NCBI RefSeq assembly: GCF_000149955.1
Contig: NC_030994.1
Location: forward strand, 2,968,366-3,032,365
DNA from: Fusarium oxysporum f. sp. lycopersici 4287
Taxonomy: Eukaryota > Ascomycota > Sordariomycetes > Hypocreales > Nectriaceae
DNA: 64,000 nt
Reading direction: 5' to 3'
Part shown: positions 23,724 through 33,761 of the stretch, piece by piece
How the letters are laid out: each line of letters opens with the position of its first letter
How positions within the stretch are numbered: position 1 is the first letter of the stretch
Position numbers and translations under genes: made by a program
The notes under the pieces: model-generated
What the model was told of the DNA's origin: nothing
Database searches by the model: none
What the model saw: only the letters and a program-made list of their open reading frames with translations

Positions 23724-24463
23724 TGTAAAGGCAGATTGCAGATGTGATGAGTGTCCTTGATGACCGATTTGAAGAGGGTTTATCAACCAGAGGACAACTG
23801 AGGCTTTATATATCTTCACACTCTTGCAGGATCAGGGGTAGCAAAAGAGGCAAAGATAGCTTCTTAATACCATATACGATGGAGACATGTAACTTGTAAG
23901 AAACCAGACTTAGCAAGAGGGTAGCTAATTCAAAAAAAGACTTTCGTATAAATGCGGAACCACATAGTAGTGTTGGCTGACTGCTATGCAACACTTAAAT
24001 CACGCTACTCCTTGACCAAACGGATGATATCGTGGATCTTCCCAGAACTAGTTAAATGGCGTGGTATAGACTGGTTAAGCTAAATAGCCTAAACGCGGGG
24101 TTTGGTGCTTGGCTGGATCGCCATGCGGGGAATTGTCTGGGGTAATTACTCTGTAGTGTCTGTGTCATTCAGCTGACCAAAATTGTAACATGACATGACT
24201 CCTTCGGGTTATGCCCCGACATTCCGCGGATTGGGTCAACACCGACTCGGTATGCGGATGGCACATGTTCACCATGCCTTTCACCCGAGACTCCGCGATA
24301 TTGTGCTAAGCGCATTCTAACTATGGCTCTGGCCGCCTTTACATAGAGTCACTCTCATTACGACAGGTCTTCATATTTATTTTTTGACAGGTGTACAGCC
24401 CCCTTCAGTCTGCATCTGTCGCATCTCGTCTACCCTTGACCTTTCATCTCAGTGCCAGCCAAC
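23724..24463. promoter_or_regulatory. Divergent promoter region between GH93-like and GH3 genes
   Basis: About 740 bp separate the two divergent start codons. The segment is non-coding. C/T-rich tracts precede the GH3 start. Coordinate control by the nearby Zn2Cys6 regulator is plausible, but no operator was identified with confidence. Confidence 0.4.
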
Positions 24464-26719
24464 ATGAAGAGCGTTACACCACCGACATTGTTACATCATC
24501 ATCATCCTGTTGGTCGTGAAAACCACCAGCCTCTGACCTTTGCTAAGGCTGTAAAGGAAGTCAGCTTCGGTCACGACCCTTCAGCTGTCGCTTCTCGCCT
24601 ACTGACAGAACTCTCTTTGACGGAGCGCTTACATCTTCTGGATGGAGATGTACCATTCTGGGAGGGCCTACGAGGAATACTCTGTGATCGATATAATCGC
24701 AAGCCATTCGTCATGGGTGCAATTCCTCGCCTCAACATACCAGGAGTCAAGTTCACGGATGGACCCAGGGGCGTCGTCATGGGCTCGTCAACTGCATTTC
24801 CAATCTCCATGGCACGCGGCGCCACCTGGGACATTGAACTTGAACGCCGTGTTGGTAACGCCATTGGACTGGAAGCCAAGGCACAGGGCGCCAATTACTT
24901 CGCTGGCGTGTGCATCAATCTTCCACGTCACCCAGCGTGGGGCCGCATCCAAGAAACATATGGAGAAGACCCATTTCTGTTGGGCGAGTTTGGAGTTGCA
25001 CTTACTCAGGGCGTTCAAAATCATGTTATGGCATGTGTTAAACACTTTGCCCTGAATTCCATGGAGAATGCACGATTTAGAGTTGATGTGGAGATCGAAG
25101 AGGACGTTCTTCATGAAGTCTACCTTGCCCACTTCAGAAGGGTTGTTGAAGCTGGCGTGGCTTCAGTGATGTCTTCTTATAACTCGGTCAACGGAGAATG
25201 GGCAGGGCAAAGCAAAGCTCTCTTGACAAATATCCTTCGAGAACAGTGGAAATTCACCGGGTTTGTTATGTCGGATTTTATTTTTGGCTTACGAGACGCC
25301 GCGCTTTCGGTCAAAAATGGTCTCGATATCGAAGCGCCTTTCGCGCAGCAACGAGCAATGCATCTGGAGAATGCCCTCCGTAGCGGCGAACTATCCTGGA
25401 TTGATGTCAACAAATCGGCGACGAGGATCCTGAGAACACAGCTCAAGTTTGCCTCTCGATTTCTCTCAGAGACACCTGATGCGTCCGTCGTCTTTTGTAA
25501 AGAACATCGGCAACTCGCCAGAGAGGTCGCTGAACGGTCAATCGTCCTCCTCAAGAATAACACAATAAACAGTACGCCTCTCCTTCCGCTCAACGAAGCA
25601 GATGTAACTCGTTTGGCCCTTATTGGTCGCCTGGCAAACAAACCCAATACCGGGGATAAGGGCTCTTCGCAGGTGTTTTCACCGACGGTGGTCACCCCTT
25701 ACCAGGGACTCAAGGACGGGATTTCCAATGCAGAGATCATTCTTGACGATGGCGACAGTCCTGAGTCTGCTGCAATATCAGCCGAGAAAGCAGATGTTGC
25801 AGTTGTTGTCGTGGGCTACGACGCCAGCGATGAGGGCGAGTTTGTGGTGCCTTCTCTCCAGAACGATCCTCGCTTATCGGAGCTGTTCCCTCCCGCTAAG
25901 AACTCCGACCAAAAGGAGATGCTGTCGATTGTGCAGGGTAACCCATCTCAAGACAAACAAAGTTCAACTTCGGCACTCGAAGTTGGTGCTGGCGGTGACC
26001 GACTGTCCCTGAGATTGAGACCTCAAGATGTTGAAATCATCAATGCAGTGGCGTCTGTGAACTCTAAGACAATTGTTGTGCTTATTTGCGCCGGCGCTGT
26101 CATAATGGAAGAATGGAAAGACAAAGTCCCCGCCATAATGATCAGCTGGTACGCGGGGGCAGAAGGCGGCCATGCACTCGCAGACGTTTTACTGGGAAGG
26201 GTCAATGTTGGGGGCAGATTACCATTCTCTATCCCACAAGATGAGAGCCACCTCCCCGATCTTGACATTGAAGCATCGGCTATCAAATACGATCGTTGGT
26301 ACGGTCAAAGTCTACTCGACAAGCTTGGAGTTGATGCCGCGTTTCCACTCGGTTATGGATTGTCGTACACCGAATTCAGGTTTAGTAACCTCGAATTTGA
26401 GCCTAGAATGGAGTCTACAGGTTGTAATAGTGTCAAGGTGGCGGTCGATGTGAAAAATACGGGGCAAAGATCTGGGCATCACGTCGCCCAGGTTTATGGA
26501 TATCCCAACATGGCTGAGTATCCACATCGAGTCCTTCTTGGCTTTGGGAGCGTTTATTTACGAGCTGGAGAATTGAGGCGGATATTTGTTGATGCATCGT
26601 TGCGGCCGATTGAACGATGGGTTGATAGCCAGTTTTGCTTGTTGGTTGATCACTTCCAGATTGAGGTTGCAGCATACGCTGGGGATAAACACGGAGTTCG
26701 CAAAATGTGTCAACTTTAG
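24464..26719 (+). CDS. GH3 beta-glucosidase, probably intracellular
   Basis: A single exon gives 751 aa. The start is the ATG at 24464 (MKSVTPPTLLHHHHPVGREN). No signal peptide is present, which suggests a cytosolic enzyme. GH3 features in order are KFTDGPRGV, GANYFAGVCINLPRHPAWGR, ACVKHFALNSMEN (K193-H194), SSYNSVNGEWAG, and the nucleophile Asp271 in FVMSDFIFG. The second domain has the ERSIVLLKN and GSSQVFSPTVVTPY segments. The C-terminus (FPLGYGLSYTEF, then VDVKNTGQRSGHHVAQVY) is the fibronectin-III-like domain. It hydrolyses terminal beta-linked glucose or a related sugar from oligosaccharides. It is convergent with a regulator gene and close to a sugar transporter, which suggests use of an imported disaccharide. 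Confidence 0.92.
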   Translation: MKSVTPPTLLHHHHPVGRENHQPLTFAKAVKEVSFGHDPSAVASRLLTELSLTERLHLLDGDVPFWEGLRGILCDRYNRKPFVMGAIPRLNIPGVKFTDGPRGVVMGSSTAFPISMARGATWDIELERRVGNAIGLEAKAQGANYFAGVCINLPRHPAWGRIQETYGEDPFLLGEFGVALTQGVQNHVMACVKHFALNSMENARFRVDVEIEEDVLHEVYLAHFRRVVEAGVASVMSSYNSVNGEWAGQSKALLTNILREQWKFTGFVMSDFIFGLRDAALSVKNGLDIEAPFAQQRAMHLENALRSGELSWIDVNKSATRILRTQLKFASRFLSETPDASVVFCKEHRQLAREVAERSIVLLKNNTINSTPLLPLNEADVTRLALIGRLANKPNTGDKGSSQVFSPTVVTPYQGLKDGISNAEIILDDGDSPESAAISAEKADVAVVVVGYDASDEGEFVVPSLQNDPRLSELFPPAKNSDQKEMLSIVQGNPSQDKQSSTSALEVGAGGDRLSLRLRPQDVEIINAVASVNSKTIVVLICAGAVIMEEWKDKVPAIMISWYAGAEGGHALADVLLGRVNVGGRLPFSIPQDESHLPDLDIEASAIKYDRWYGQSLLDKLGVDAAFPLGYGLSYTEFRFSNLEFEPRMESTGCNSVKVAVDVKNTGQRSGHHVAQVYGYPNMAEYPHRVLLGFGSVYLRAGELRRIFVDASLRPIERWVDSQFCLLVDHFQIEVAAYAGDKHGVRKMCQL

Positions 26720-26805
26720 TCAAGCCATAGCCTGTCTGAGATATCGAAGCAGATGGAACATGGATCTATTCAGTAAACAAGTTACTTAATTGCCAGAAAT
26801 TTCAA

Positions 26806-28600
26806 TTATTGTATAGTTTGGAATAACCATGTCATACTCTGTAACACCGAGAGCATTCCCTCAGCTTCATTGCTCCAGTACTCCACCATCTTTAGTGTTC
26901 CCAAGACTGTATTCTTCCAACCCGAAGGTAAGAGGCTTGAACCAGGGTACATGCGGGCAAACCCGAGCAAGATGCACGCGCTTCTTGCCGAGGTTCGTAA
27001 CATGAGCCAAGTCCCGTGGTGACGATGATAGTAACCTGGTTCGTTNNNNNNNNNNNNNNNNNNNNNNNNNNNNNNNNNNNNNNNNNNNNNNNNNNNNNNN
27101 NNNNNNNNNNNNNNNNNNNNNNNNNNNNNNNNNNNNNNNNNNNNNNNNNNNNNNNNNNNNNNNNNNNNNNNNNNNNNNNNNNNNNNNNNNNNNNNNNNNN
27201 NNNNNNNNNNNNNNNNNNNNNNNNNNNNNNNNNNNNNNNNNNNNNNNNNNNNNNNNNNNNNNNNNNNNNNNNNNNNNNNNNNNNNNNNNNNNNNNNNNNN
27301 NNNNNNNNNNNNNNNNNNNNNNNNNNNNNNNNNNNNNNNNNNNNNNNNNNNNNNTCTTCCATGTCTCAAGTTGATCTGATGCATCTTGGCCAATCTCACT
27401 TATGGCTTTCGAGACCGACGGCCAGTCCTCATGCTGGATCTGAGTCATCAAACGACGAGCGTTCACCTCGAGCCTCCAGAGCGCTATCTCAGAGAGGTAA
27501 AAGTACCACGCTTGCTCTACATGACCTTCACAACCTTCAGGGGGGTTGGGAAATAGTTCAGGCGGGTCATCAGCTAGACAAGTAAAGTTGGACATTCCCA
27601 GTTCCAACCTGAGCTCCTGCTCAGACTTCCAGCATGCCCACAGGACACTCTGCTCCGAGGCCTCCCGAGAACCCATCTGTCCCACATCGTGATCACGTTG
27701 TTGGGTGCAAGCAAATGTCTGGCAAATAGCCAAACCATGGACAAAGGTCGTCCAAGCCTCGACGGGACGCATCAGTGACATGAGAAGAACTCCTGATAGA
27801 AAGGCACACTGAGCCTGTATCAGGCCCGTGGGACCCAATCCCCCACCGAGTCTTCTCTGCGCTGCACTAAGCAAGGAAATCGCCATGCGTCGGTCTGAAT
27901 GCGAAAAAGGAAGGGTTTCTTGCAAGGGACGAGCAATGGCTCCGTTGGCGCACACCAGAAGAGCCAGGCCTGACTCTACGTCCCAGTCAAGTCCCCTTGC
28001 GCACAATCTCGAGACTAGTCTTCTTGTTTCCGTCTCATCCAGAATCGGATTCTTGACGTGTATATGGGCAAAGAAGTTGTCGAGCCATCGGTCGCATAAA
28101 GTCCGGTCGAGGATGTCGCCGACCCACGAAGTCTCTGTATTATCATTGCCGCCTTGTGGCTGTGATGCAAGGGATTGCTGTGTGCTGGCTGTGAGAGTCG
28201 GGGAGGAAGCGTCGCGGAAGACATCCCATTGCAAAACCTTGTCTACCGTACAAGGAAAAAAGGAAAGATTTTGATTAACCTGATTTCGGGGTAATGTCTG
28301 GCCAGGAATATCTGGCATGACAGGCTGTGACTGTGCATCTATCTTGCGCTCCAATCGGTCGAGTCGATCTATGATTGCAAGACTTGCTTGATCAAAAGTT
28401 GCCCTTTCATCGAGATCGAAAACACACTCCACGCCGGCTTTGACGCAGAATGAGCAAGCAGGTCTTTGTTGATCACATTTTGTCCGCCGTGCGCGACAGA
28501 CCTGGCATGCTTTGGTGGCTCGTTTCCGAACGTATGTGGAGCTGGTGCGACTAATTGGCCCACGATGGGAGTCCGATCGAAGCCGGGATTTCGATGCCAT
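26806..28600 (-). CDS. Zn2Cys6 transcription factor, interrupted by an assembly gap
   Basis: The start at 28600 (MASKSRLRSDSHRGP) leads to a zinc cluster with Cys at residues 32, 35, 42, 49, 52 and 59, after a basic RKRATKA segment. A coiled-coil-like stretch (IIDRLDRLERKID) follows. The middle region (WLDNFFAHIHVKNPILDE) is typical of sugar-use regulators with the fungal_trans domain. A run of 309 N interrupts the gene at 27046-27354. Beyond it the natural C-terminus (PSGWKNTVLGTLKMVEYW) is readable to the stop at 26806, but in a different frame from the upstream part. That means the gap length is not exact or it contains an intron. It sits between a GH3 glycosidase and an MFS sugar transporter and probably controls them (inference). 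Confidence 0.82.
27046..27354. other. Assembly gap (309 N) inside a regulator gene
   Basis: A run of 309 undetermined bases. The odd length suggests an estimated gap size. It removes about 100 codons of the transcription factor. Confidence 0.99.
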
Positions 28601-29042
28601 GTCGAGAAGAAGGAGTGCGGAATATCGGGGGAGAATGTTAAAGGGGAACGATGGGTTTGGTAGAGACTGGTTGGTTTCGTTTCCTTTATCCGAGGGCATT
28701 GATTACGAACTAGCGGAGTGTCGGGGCTTAATCCGACATTTTAGTGACGCCACTAAATATGTCTTTTATGCTTCCCCGCCTGACGAACGAGACTGAGAGC
28801 CACGCTAACCACATCGCTGATTAGACTAAACCTTCCCCAGATTGTGCGATTATTTGTTGCGGGGGGGAAGCGGCTGCACATTGCTAAGCTAAATCGTTGC
28901 TGTAGACAGTGTCTGTTAGCCAAAATGATATAAGATACATGGCATATCCTGTTCGTCAACCTACTCTCCACCACGTAACCGCCAGCATCTGGAGGACAGC
29001 ATCTCTTCAAAGGAAAAAGCACGGCTGAATACCAATCGCACC
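28601..29042. promoter_or_regulatory. Divergent promoter between regulator and sugar transporter
   Basis: The 442 bp between the start codons of the Zn2Cys6 regulator (minus) and the MFS transporter (plus) are non-coding. The shared promoter supports co-regulation. No exact site can be assigned. Confidence 0.45.
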
Positions 29043-30800
29043 ATGACCACCACTAACCAGTACTCGATCGACCAAAAGAGCACCTCAAGCGATAAAGATG
29101 CGACTGTTGAACATATGGCAGTCTCCGACAAGCACACCCTTGATCAGATACAGGTTGCCAATGCCAATGAACACAATCTAACATTCAGGGATGTTGCTAG
29201 AAAGCACCCAAAGATTATCTGGTGGTCATTCTTCTGGTGCATGTGTGCTGTCGGCTGTGAGTCTTCCTTCCCATTTCTTCAATCACGCAAGCAAACCATA
29301 TCACGACATGTAGAACTAACCTGTCGACCAAGGGGGTTTCGATACGCAAGTTAATGGCGCCATGGTTGGTGTGCCCGCCTTTCGCAAATACTACGGGTAA
29401 GTCACCAAAGCATCTATCCGTACGACCATTGCTTCTGATCAATTCCCAAGTCATGAACTCGACGGCGACTGGGTTATCCCCGCTGACTGGTTGACCGCCT
29501 TCAACATTGTGTCCTCAGTCGGTCAGTTCTTTGGAGGATTCGCTTGCAGTGCCATCTCTGATAGAATGGGTCGCAAGAAAAGTCTCACCTTGGGCGTCTT
29601 GATTGTCACAAGTGGCATAATGGGAGAGTCCTTTGCCTCAACTCGCGCCGCTTTCGTCGTCAGCAAGCTCATCCTCGGCGTCGGGGTCGGCTTCTACCTG
29701 ACCCTTGGCCCAATCACATGCTCCGAGATCGCCCCGACTGTCCTACGTGGTCTCTCTACTGCTGGCGTGAACCTCGCTATTGCTGTCGGCCAGCTCATTT
29801 CCAACTCGGTCACCTCTGGCTTCGGTAACAGGGACGATGTGTGGGCTTTTCGGGGGCCTTTCCTTGCGCAGCTGGTCTTCTCTGTCTTTCTTTTCGTCGG
29901 TAGCTTTCTCTCTCCAGAATCGCCCTGGTACCTCGTGCGAGCTGGAAAGACGGAAGAAGCCAGGGCTGTCCTTCAAAACCTGTACGGATCCGAATTCGAA
30001 GCGTCAGAAAAGCTTCAGGCCATTCAACAGACAGTTGAAGAGGAAGCCAGTATGGCCAGTCCCTCATACATCTCTGCGTTTCAGGGCACTGATAGGATCC
30101 GGACACTGATTTCAATCGGCGTATTTGCTTGTCAGCACGCCGTAGGTATCATCTTCGTCCTCAGCTTCTCAACCTACTTTTTCCAACTCGCTGGCCTCGA
30201 TGTCAGAAAGTCTCTCAACCTCGGTGTTGGTGTCACCGCTTGTGGTGTAGCTGGCAACATCTGTTCGTGGTTCATCGTCAACCGCTATGGTCGCCGTCCC
30301 GTTTTCGTCGTTGGCATGTTCGCCTGTACCTCGATTCTTCTGCTCATCGGTATCCTCGACGTTGTGCCAACAGGTGCAGCCAAATGGGTCATGTCTTCTC
30401 TGACCGTTGTCTTCTCTTTCGTTTACTTCCTCACGATCGGTGCGGTCGCTTTTGTTCTTTTAGGCGAGGTATCCTCTCTATCTCAGAGGGCGCGAACTAC
30501 AGCTTTGGCTACAGCAACCCAAGCCATCTTTGGTATTATAATGTTTTTCGCTGTCCCATACATGGTGAATCCTGACGCGGGTGTAAGCTTTTTTCTCTCC
30601 AATACACGAGTTAATAAAAATACTAACTGCTTTAGAACCTCGGTGGCAAAGTTGGTTTTATTTTTGGTGGACTCTCTGCTTTCGCTTCTATTCTCTGTAT
30701 CTTTTATATTCCTGAGCTTAAGGGTCGAACTTACCAGGAGATTGATACCCTGTTCTATCGCCGAGTTCCAATCCGCAACATGGGCTCTTATACGATCTGA
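29043..30800 (+). CDS. MFS sugar transporter
   Basis: Four exons (29043-29256, 29333-29396, 29451-30582, 30636-30800) close into 524 aa. Features of the fungal hexose/alpha-glucoside transporter family are WGFDTQVNGAMVGVPAFRKYYG in the first membrane helices (split by introns), DRMGRKKSL between helices 2 and 3, ESPWYLVRAGKTEEARAVL before the central loop, NRYGRRPVF, and the C-terminal PELKGRTYQEID. It is a plasma-membrane proton symporter for mono- or disaccharides. It is divergent from a Zn2Cys6 regulator and near a cytosolic GH3 enzyme, so uptake of a disaccharide followed by internal cleavage is likely. The third intron removes a false C-terminal extension in the unspliced frame. Confidence 0.92.
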
Positions 30801-31247
30801 TAGTTAAGTGCAACTTAGCGAGCCGTACCATTATAAGCATCGTGTTTAAATTCATTAACTATTAATCTTGTGAACTTGAATAGCTTGTATTCTCTTATCT
30901 ATTAAAGCTTCTAGTTACCAGCCTAGATATAACTTACCTTAATAAAATATTATAGTTTAACTTTTCCAGTAAGCCTAAATAACTTAGTTAATAAAAGCTT
31001 TAATAGTTTAATTATTTTATTATAATATATATAATCCTTCTTAGAGTTATTTAATAATTCTTATATGACAATGGGGTTTCTAAACTAGTAACCTATACTC
31101 TAATGGGTTTATATTTATAAGGATTACAAGGCATAATACTAAGTAAGGTAAAATATTATATCTGTTTAAAGTAGATATAATATATATTAGGCTTAATTAC
31201 TATTAGGAGGTTTTATAAATAGCTAGAAAGCTAAGTTTATACAAGTA
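30801..31247. repeat. AT-rich RIP-like block
   Basis: After the transporter gene the sequence turns strongly TA-rich with many TATA/TTAA words and no coding frame. This is typical of repeat DNA altered by repeat-induced point mutation. It ends at the probable left end of a pogo-type transposon. Confidence 0.6.
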
Positions 31248-31289
31248 ACGTGTATGATAAGCGAGTGTCACAGATAAGCGAGTGTCACA
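31248..31289. repeat. Terminal repeat of pogo/Fot element with tandem 17-bp unit
   Basis: The sequence begins right after a TA dinucleotide, the usual target of this superfamily, with ACGTGTATGATAAGCGAGTG at 31248-31267. A 17-bp unit (GATAAGCGAGTGTCACA) occurs twice head to tail at 31256-31272 and 31273-31289. A related sequence in the opposite orientation lies at 39400-39423. Confidence 0.55.
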
Positions 31290-31353
31290 AAAATCTCAAC
31301 CTCTTGACTTTAAATCGCTTTAAAACCACCATAAACCATCTAATCAATTAAAA

Positions 31354-32879
31354 CTACTCGCTATACTCTTCTCCTGGGGTCTCAATCACTACCCGACAGG
31401 TCCTTGCATTATGCCCGGCCTTGCCGCATACACCGCAACGCCGACCACCCGGGCGCTCCGACCTTCCTCGAGCACCATTTCTAGATGATTCGGCCACTAC
31501 CTGCGCATCAACATCCATCTGATCAACTACTTGCGATGCTTCCTGTACTGTCATCGCCCCTCCTTTCTGTAGTCTAGTCCTTTTTGCCCTTCGGCGCCGG
31601 CTTAGTATCTTATTTGCTTGTTCAAGATCCTTTAACCTAGCCTCTACTAAGGCTAGCCGATGTAGAGCTGCCTTTGTTGCTTTAGTACTAGACTTTAAAG
31701 CTTCAATTATTGACTCTGGGGAGCTGCTTTTATGACTTCTGATTCGCCTTTCGAGGTATTCAGATTGAGATTGAGCCTCAGTTGCTGTCTTTGGGGTCTT
31801 TGAAACCCATGGGGTCGAAGGGTTAGCAGCCTCCCCGGGAGGCGTTGGAGTCCGTAGCTGCACATCAAGCTTTGAGATTACATTTTCCGGGTTAAGAGGA
31901 GCAAGACCAGCTCCTCTAAAACCTCCCCGGATATTGCTTTCAGTAAAAGTATCTTTAAATGCAGCATAAAAGGCAGAAAAGAACTCGGTCTTAGAAATAT
32001 GGGTTATAGAGCATCTAATCAGATGCTCTATTTCTCGACCATAAGCCTGTTTTAGCGGCCCAAAGCACCCAACATCAAGGGGTTGGAGTAGGTGAGATGC
32101 ATGAGCAGGCATACAGAGCGTGATAATCTTGTTCTCCTGGCAATATCTCTCGAAATCGGCCGAGTGGTGGCTTTCGTGACCATCAAGGATCAGAAGACGA
32201 TACCGAGCATTTAACCGTTTAGTTGTAGATCGATCAAAGTGCTTTAGCCACTCGAGACCCAGCTCGTTATTTGTCCATCCATTTTGGCTCGTTGCAATAA
32301 CCCAATCGCCTGGGAGGTCGCATTCTCGGTACCAATTCGCAAGGTGATATTGGCCTGCACCAATGATAAACGGCGCGATCGATTGGCCTTCTGCGTTAAT
32401 CGCCTGGATCACAGTAATCCATTCCCGGTTTCCAGGCTGCACTGATTTTGGTCTTGCTTGCCTTTCTGAACCGGTGACAACCATTCCGGCCATAATAACG
32501 CCCATCATAAAGCCAGTCTCATCAAAGTTCCAGATATCATCTGATCGGATACCATACTTCGCGATTGTGTTCTGTACAAGCCTGAACCAGCCACGAATAA
32601 TAGTCGGATCTTCGCATTTAGCTCTTTGATAGTCATATTTGCGAAATAAACGCGTCTTTAGCTCTGGTTGTCGCTTTATGAAGTTATGAGCCCAGCGCTT
32701 GCCAACAGGTGACGCGTCGCGGTCTATAAGCAGAGAATTGGCCATTTCTTCCACAAAACGCAATCGCGAGGGAAATCCTCGCGAATCTAGGCAAGGACGA
32801 ATTGAACTATTATCTGTTCCTCTAGATCAGATAGTTTTCCGTGAGTTTGGGATGGAATCGCGTCGGGAATGAATGCCAT
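31354..32879 (-). mobile_element. pogo/Fot-type DDE transposase with C-terminal zinc knuckle, N-terminal frameshift
   Basis: The main frame (32763-31354) encodes 469 aa of a DDE_1 transposase. The catalytic Asp residues fit NFDETGF, LLILDGHESH and LLQPLDVGCFGPLK, the DDD pattern of Fot/pogo elements. A helix-turn-helix-like region precedes it (ASPVGKRWAHNFIKRQPEL). The C-terminus carries a CCHC knuckle (C-x2-C-x4-H-x4-C, CGVCGKAGHNARTC). The natural start is the ATG at 32879 (MAFIPDAIPSQTHGK); near 32788-32793 one base is missing, so VQFVLA runs into a stop and LDSRGFPSRLRFVEEM continues in another frame. The copy is probably inactive unless this is an assembly error. The 5' end lies next to a 100-N gap. 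Confidence 0.8.
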
Positions 32880-32894
32880 GTTGACGACGATGTA

Positions 32895-32994
32895 NNNNNN
32901 NNNNNNNNNNNNNNNNNNNNNNNNNNNNNNNNNNNNNNNNNNNNNNNNNNNNNNNNNNNNNNNNNNNNNNNNNNNNNNNNNNNNNNNNNNNNNN
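32895..32994. other. Assembly gap (exactly 100 N)
   Basis: Exactly 100 undetermined bases, the conventional placeholder for a scaffold join of unknown size. Adjacency of the transposase on the left to the AT-rich block on the right is therefore not proven. Confidence 0.99.
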
Positions 32995-33463
32995 ATCCAT
33001 TAATCCTTTATTAAAATTAAAGAAAAAAAAGTAATAATTATTTTTAATTTTATAAGAGTTTTTATTATACTATTAAAACTTATTAAAATTAAATATTAAT
33101 AGAGAGATAAAATAGTAATTAAGTAATAATAAGTATAATAATTAAAGTTAAAGTAAACTATTATATAAATATAAAATTTAAAGTAAGACTATTAAAGAGG
33201 TTTCACCTTAAGGTATAATTAAAAGGAGAAATATTTATAATATATATTTAGATAATAATATAATCCTCTTTTAGAGTAATCTCTAATTAGTATATAAAGG
33301 CTAGACTTATAACTCTCTAAATTATATAGCTTAAATCTCTTACCTTTAGATAGAGGATTTAACTCTTTTTATATATATTTTAAAACTTAAAGAATTATTA
33401 TATTAATTAGAATTAAAATAAATAAAAAGTTAAAACTTATAGTAGTTATTAAAGAGATATTAT
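32995..33463. repeat. AT-rich RIP-like block
   Basis: Almost entirely A/T with long TTAAAATTAAA-like words and no coding frame. It directly flanks the gypsy element, which itself is GC-balanced and intact. Confidence 0.65.
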
Positions 33464-33704
33464 TGTCACGGGTCAGGCTCGGGAATACAGGTGAACAGGG
33501 AACGCTTTAGGCGGATAGGTTCTATTGCTACGGATAGGCACTGCCGGCAGGTCAGGCTCTATTGACAAGACGTAGCTCGAGGAGCTACGTTCGGGAGCTA
33601 TCTGGCGGTCGGTCAAGATCTTCTGCGATAACGTATCGCCACGTGACTGAGATCCACTTGGCCTATCGGTCTAGGGTAACCTGGTCTGGTCTTACGCTGT
33701 GACA
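33464..33704 (-). repeat. 3' LTR of the gypsy element
   Basis: 241 bp, TG...CA ends, matching 38961-39201 base for base on inspection. Contains a 9-bp inverted repeat with a 3-base spacer at 33570-33590 (ACGTAGCTC / GAGCTACGT). Confidence 0.93.
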
Positions 33705-33761
33705 GTATCCCCCTCTCTAGCATCGAGCTCTGTCGAGATGGGCACTCCGTGGTCTCATCCA

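Noticed and set aside
30801..33463. Centromere-like AT-rich DNA
   Set aside because: The AT-rich blocks are short and flank transposons; RIP-altered repeats explain them.
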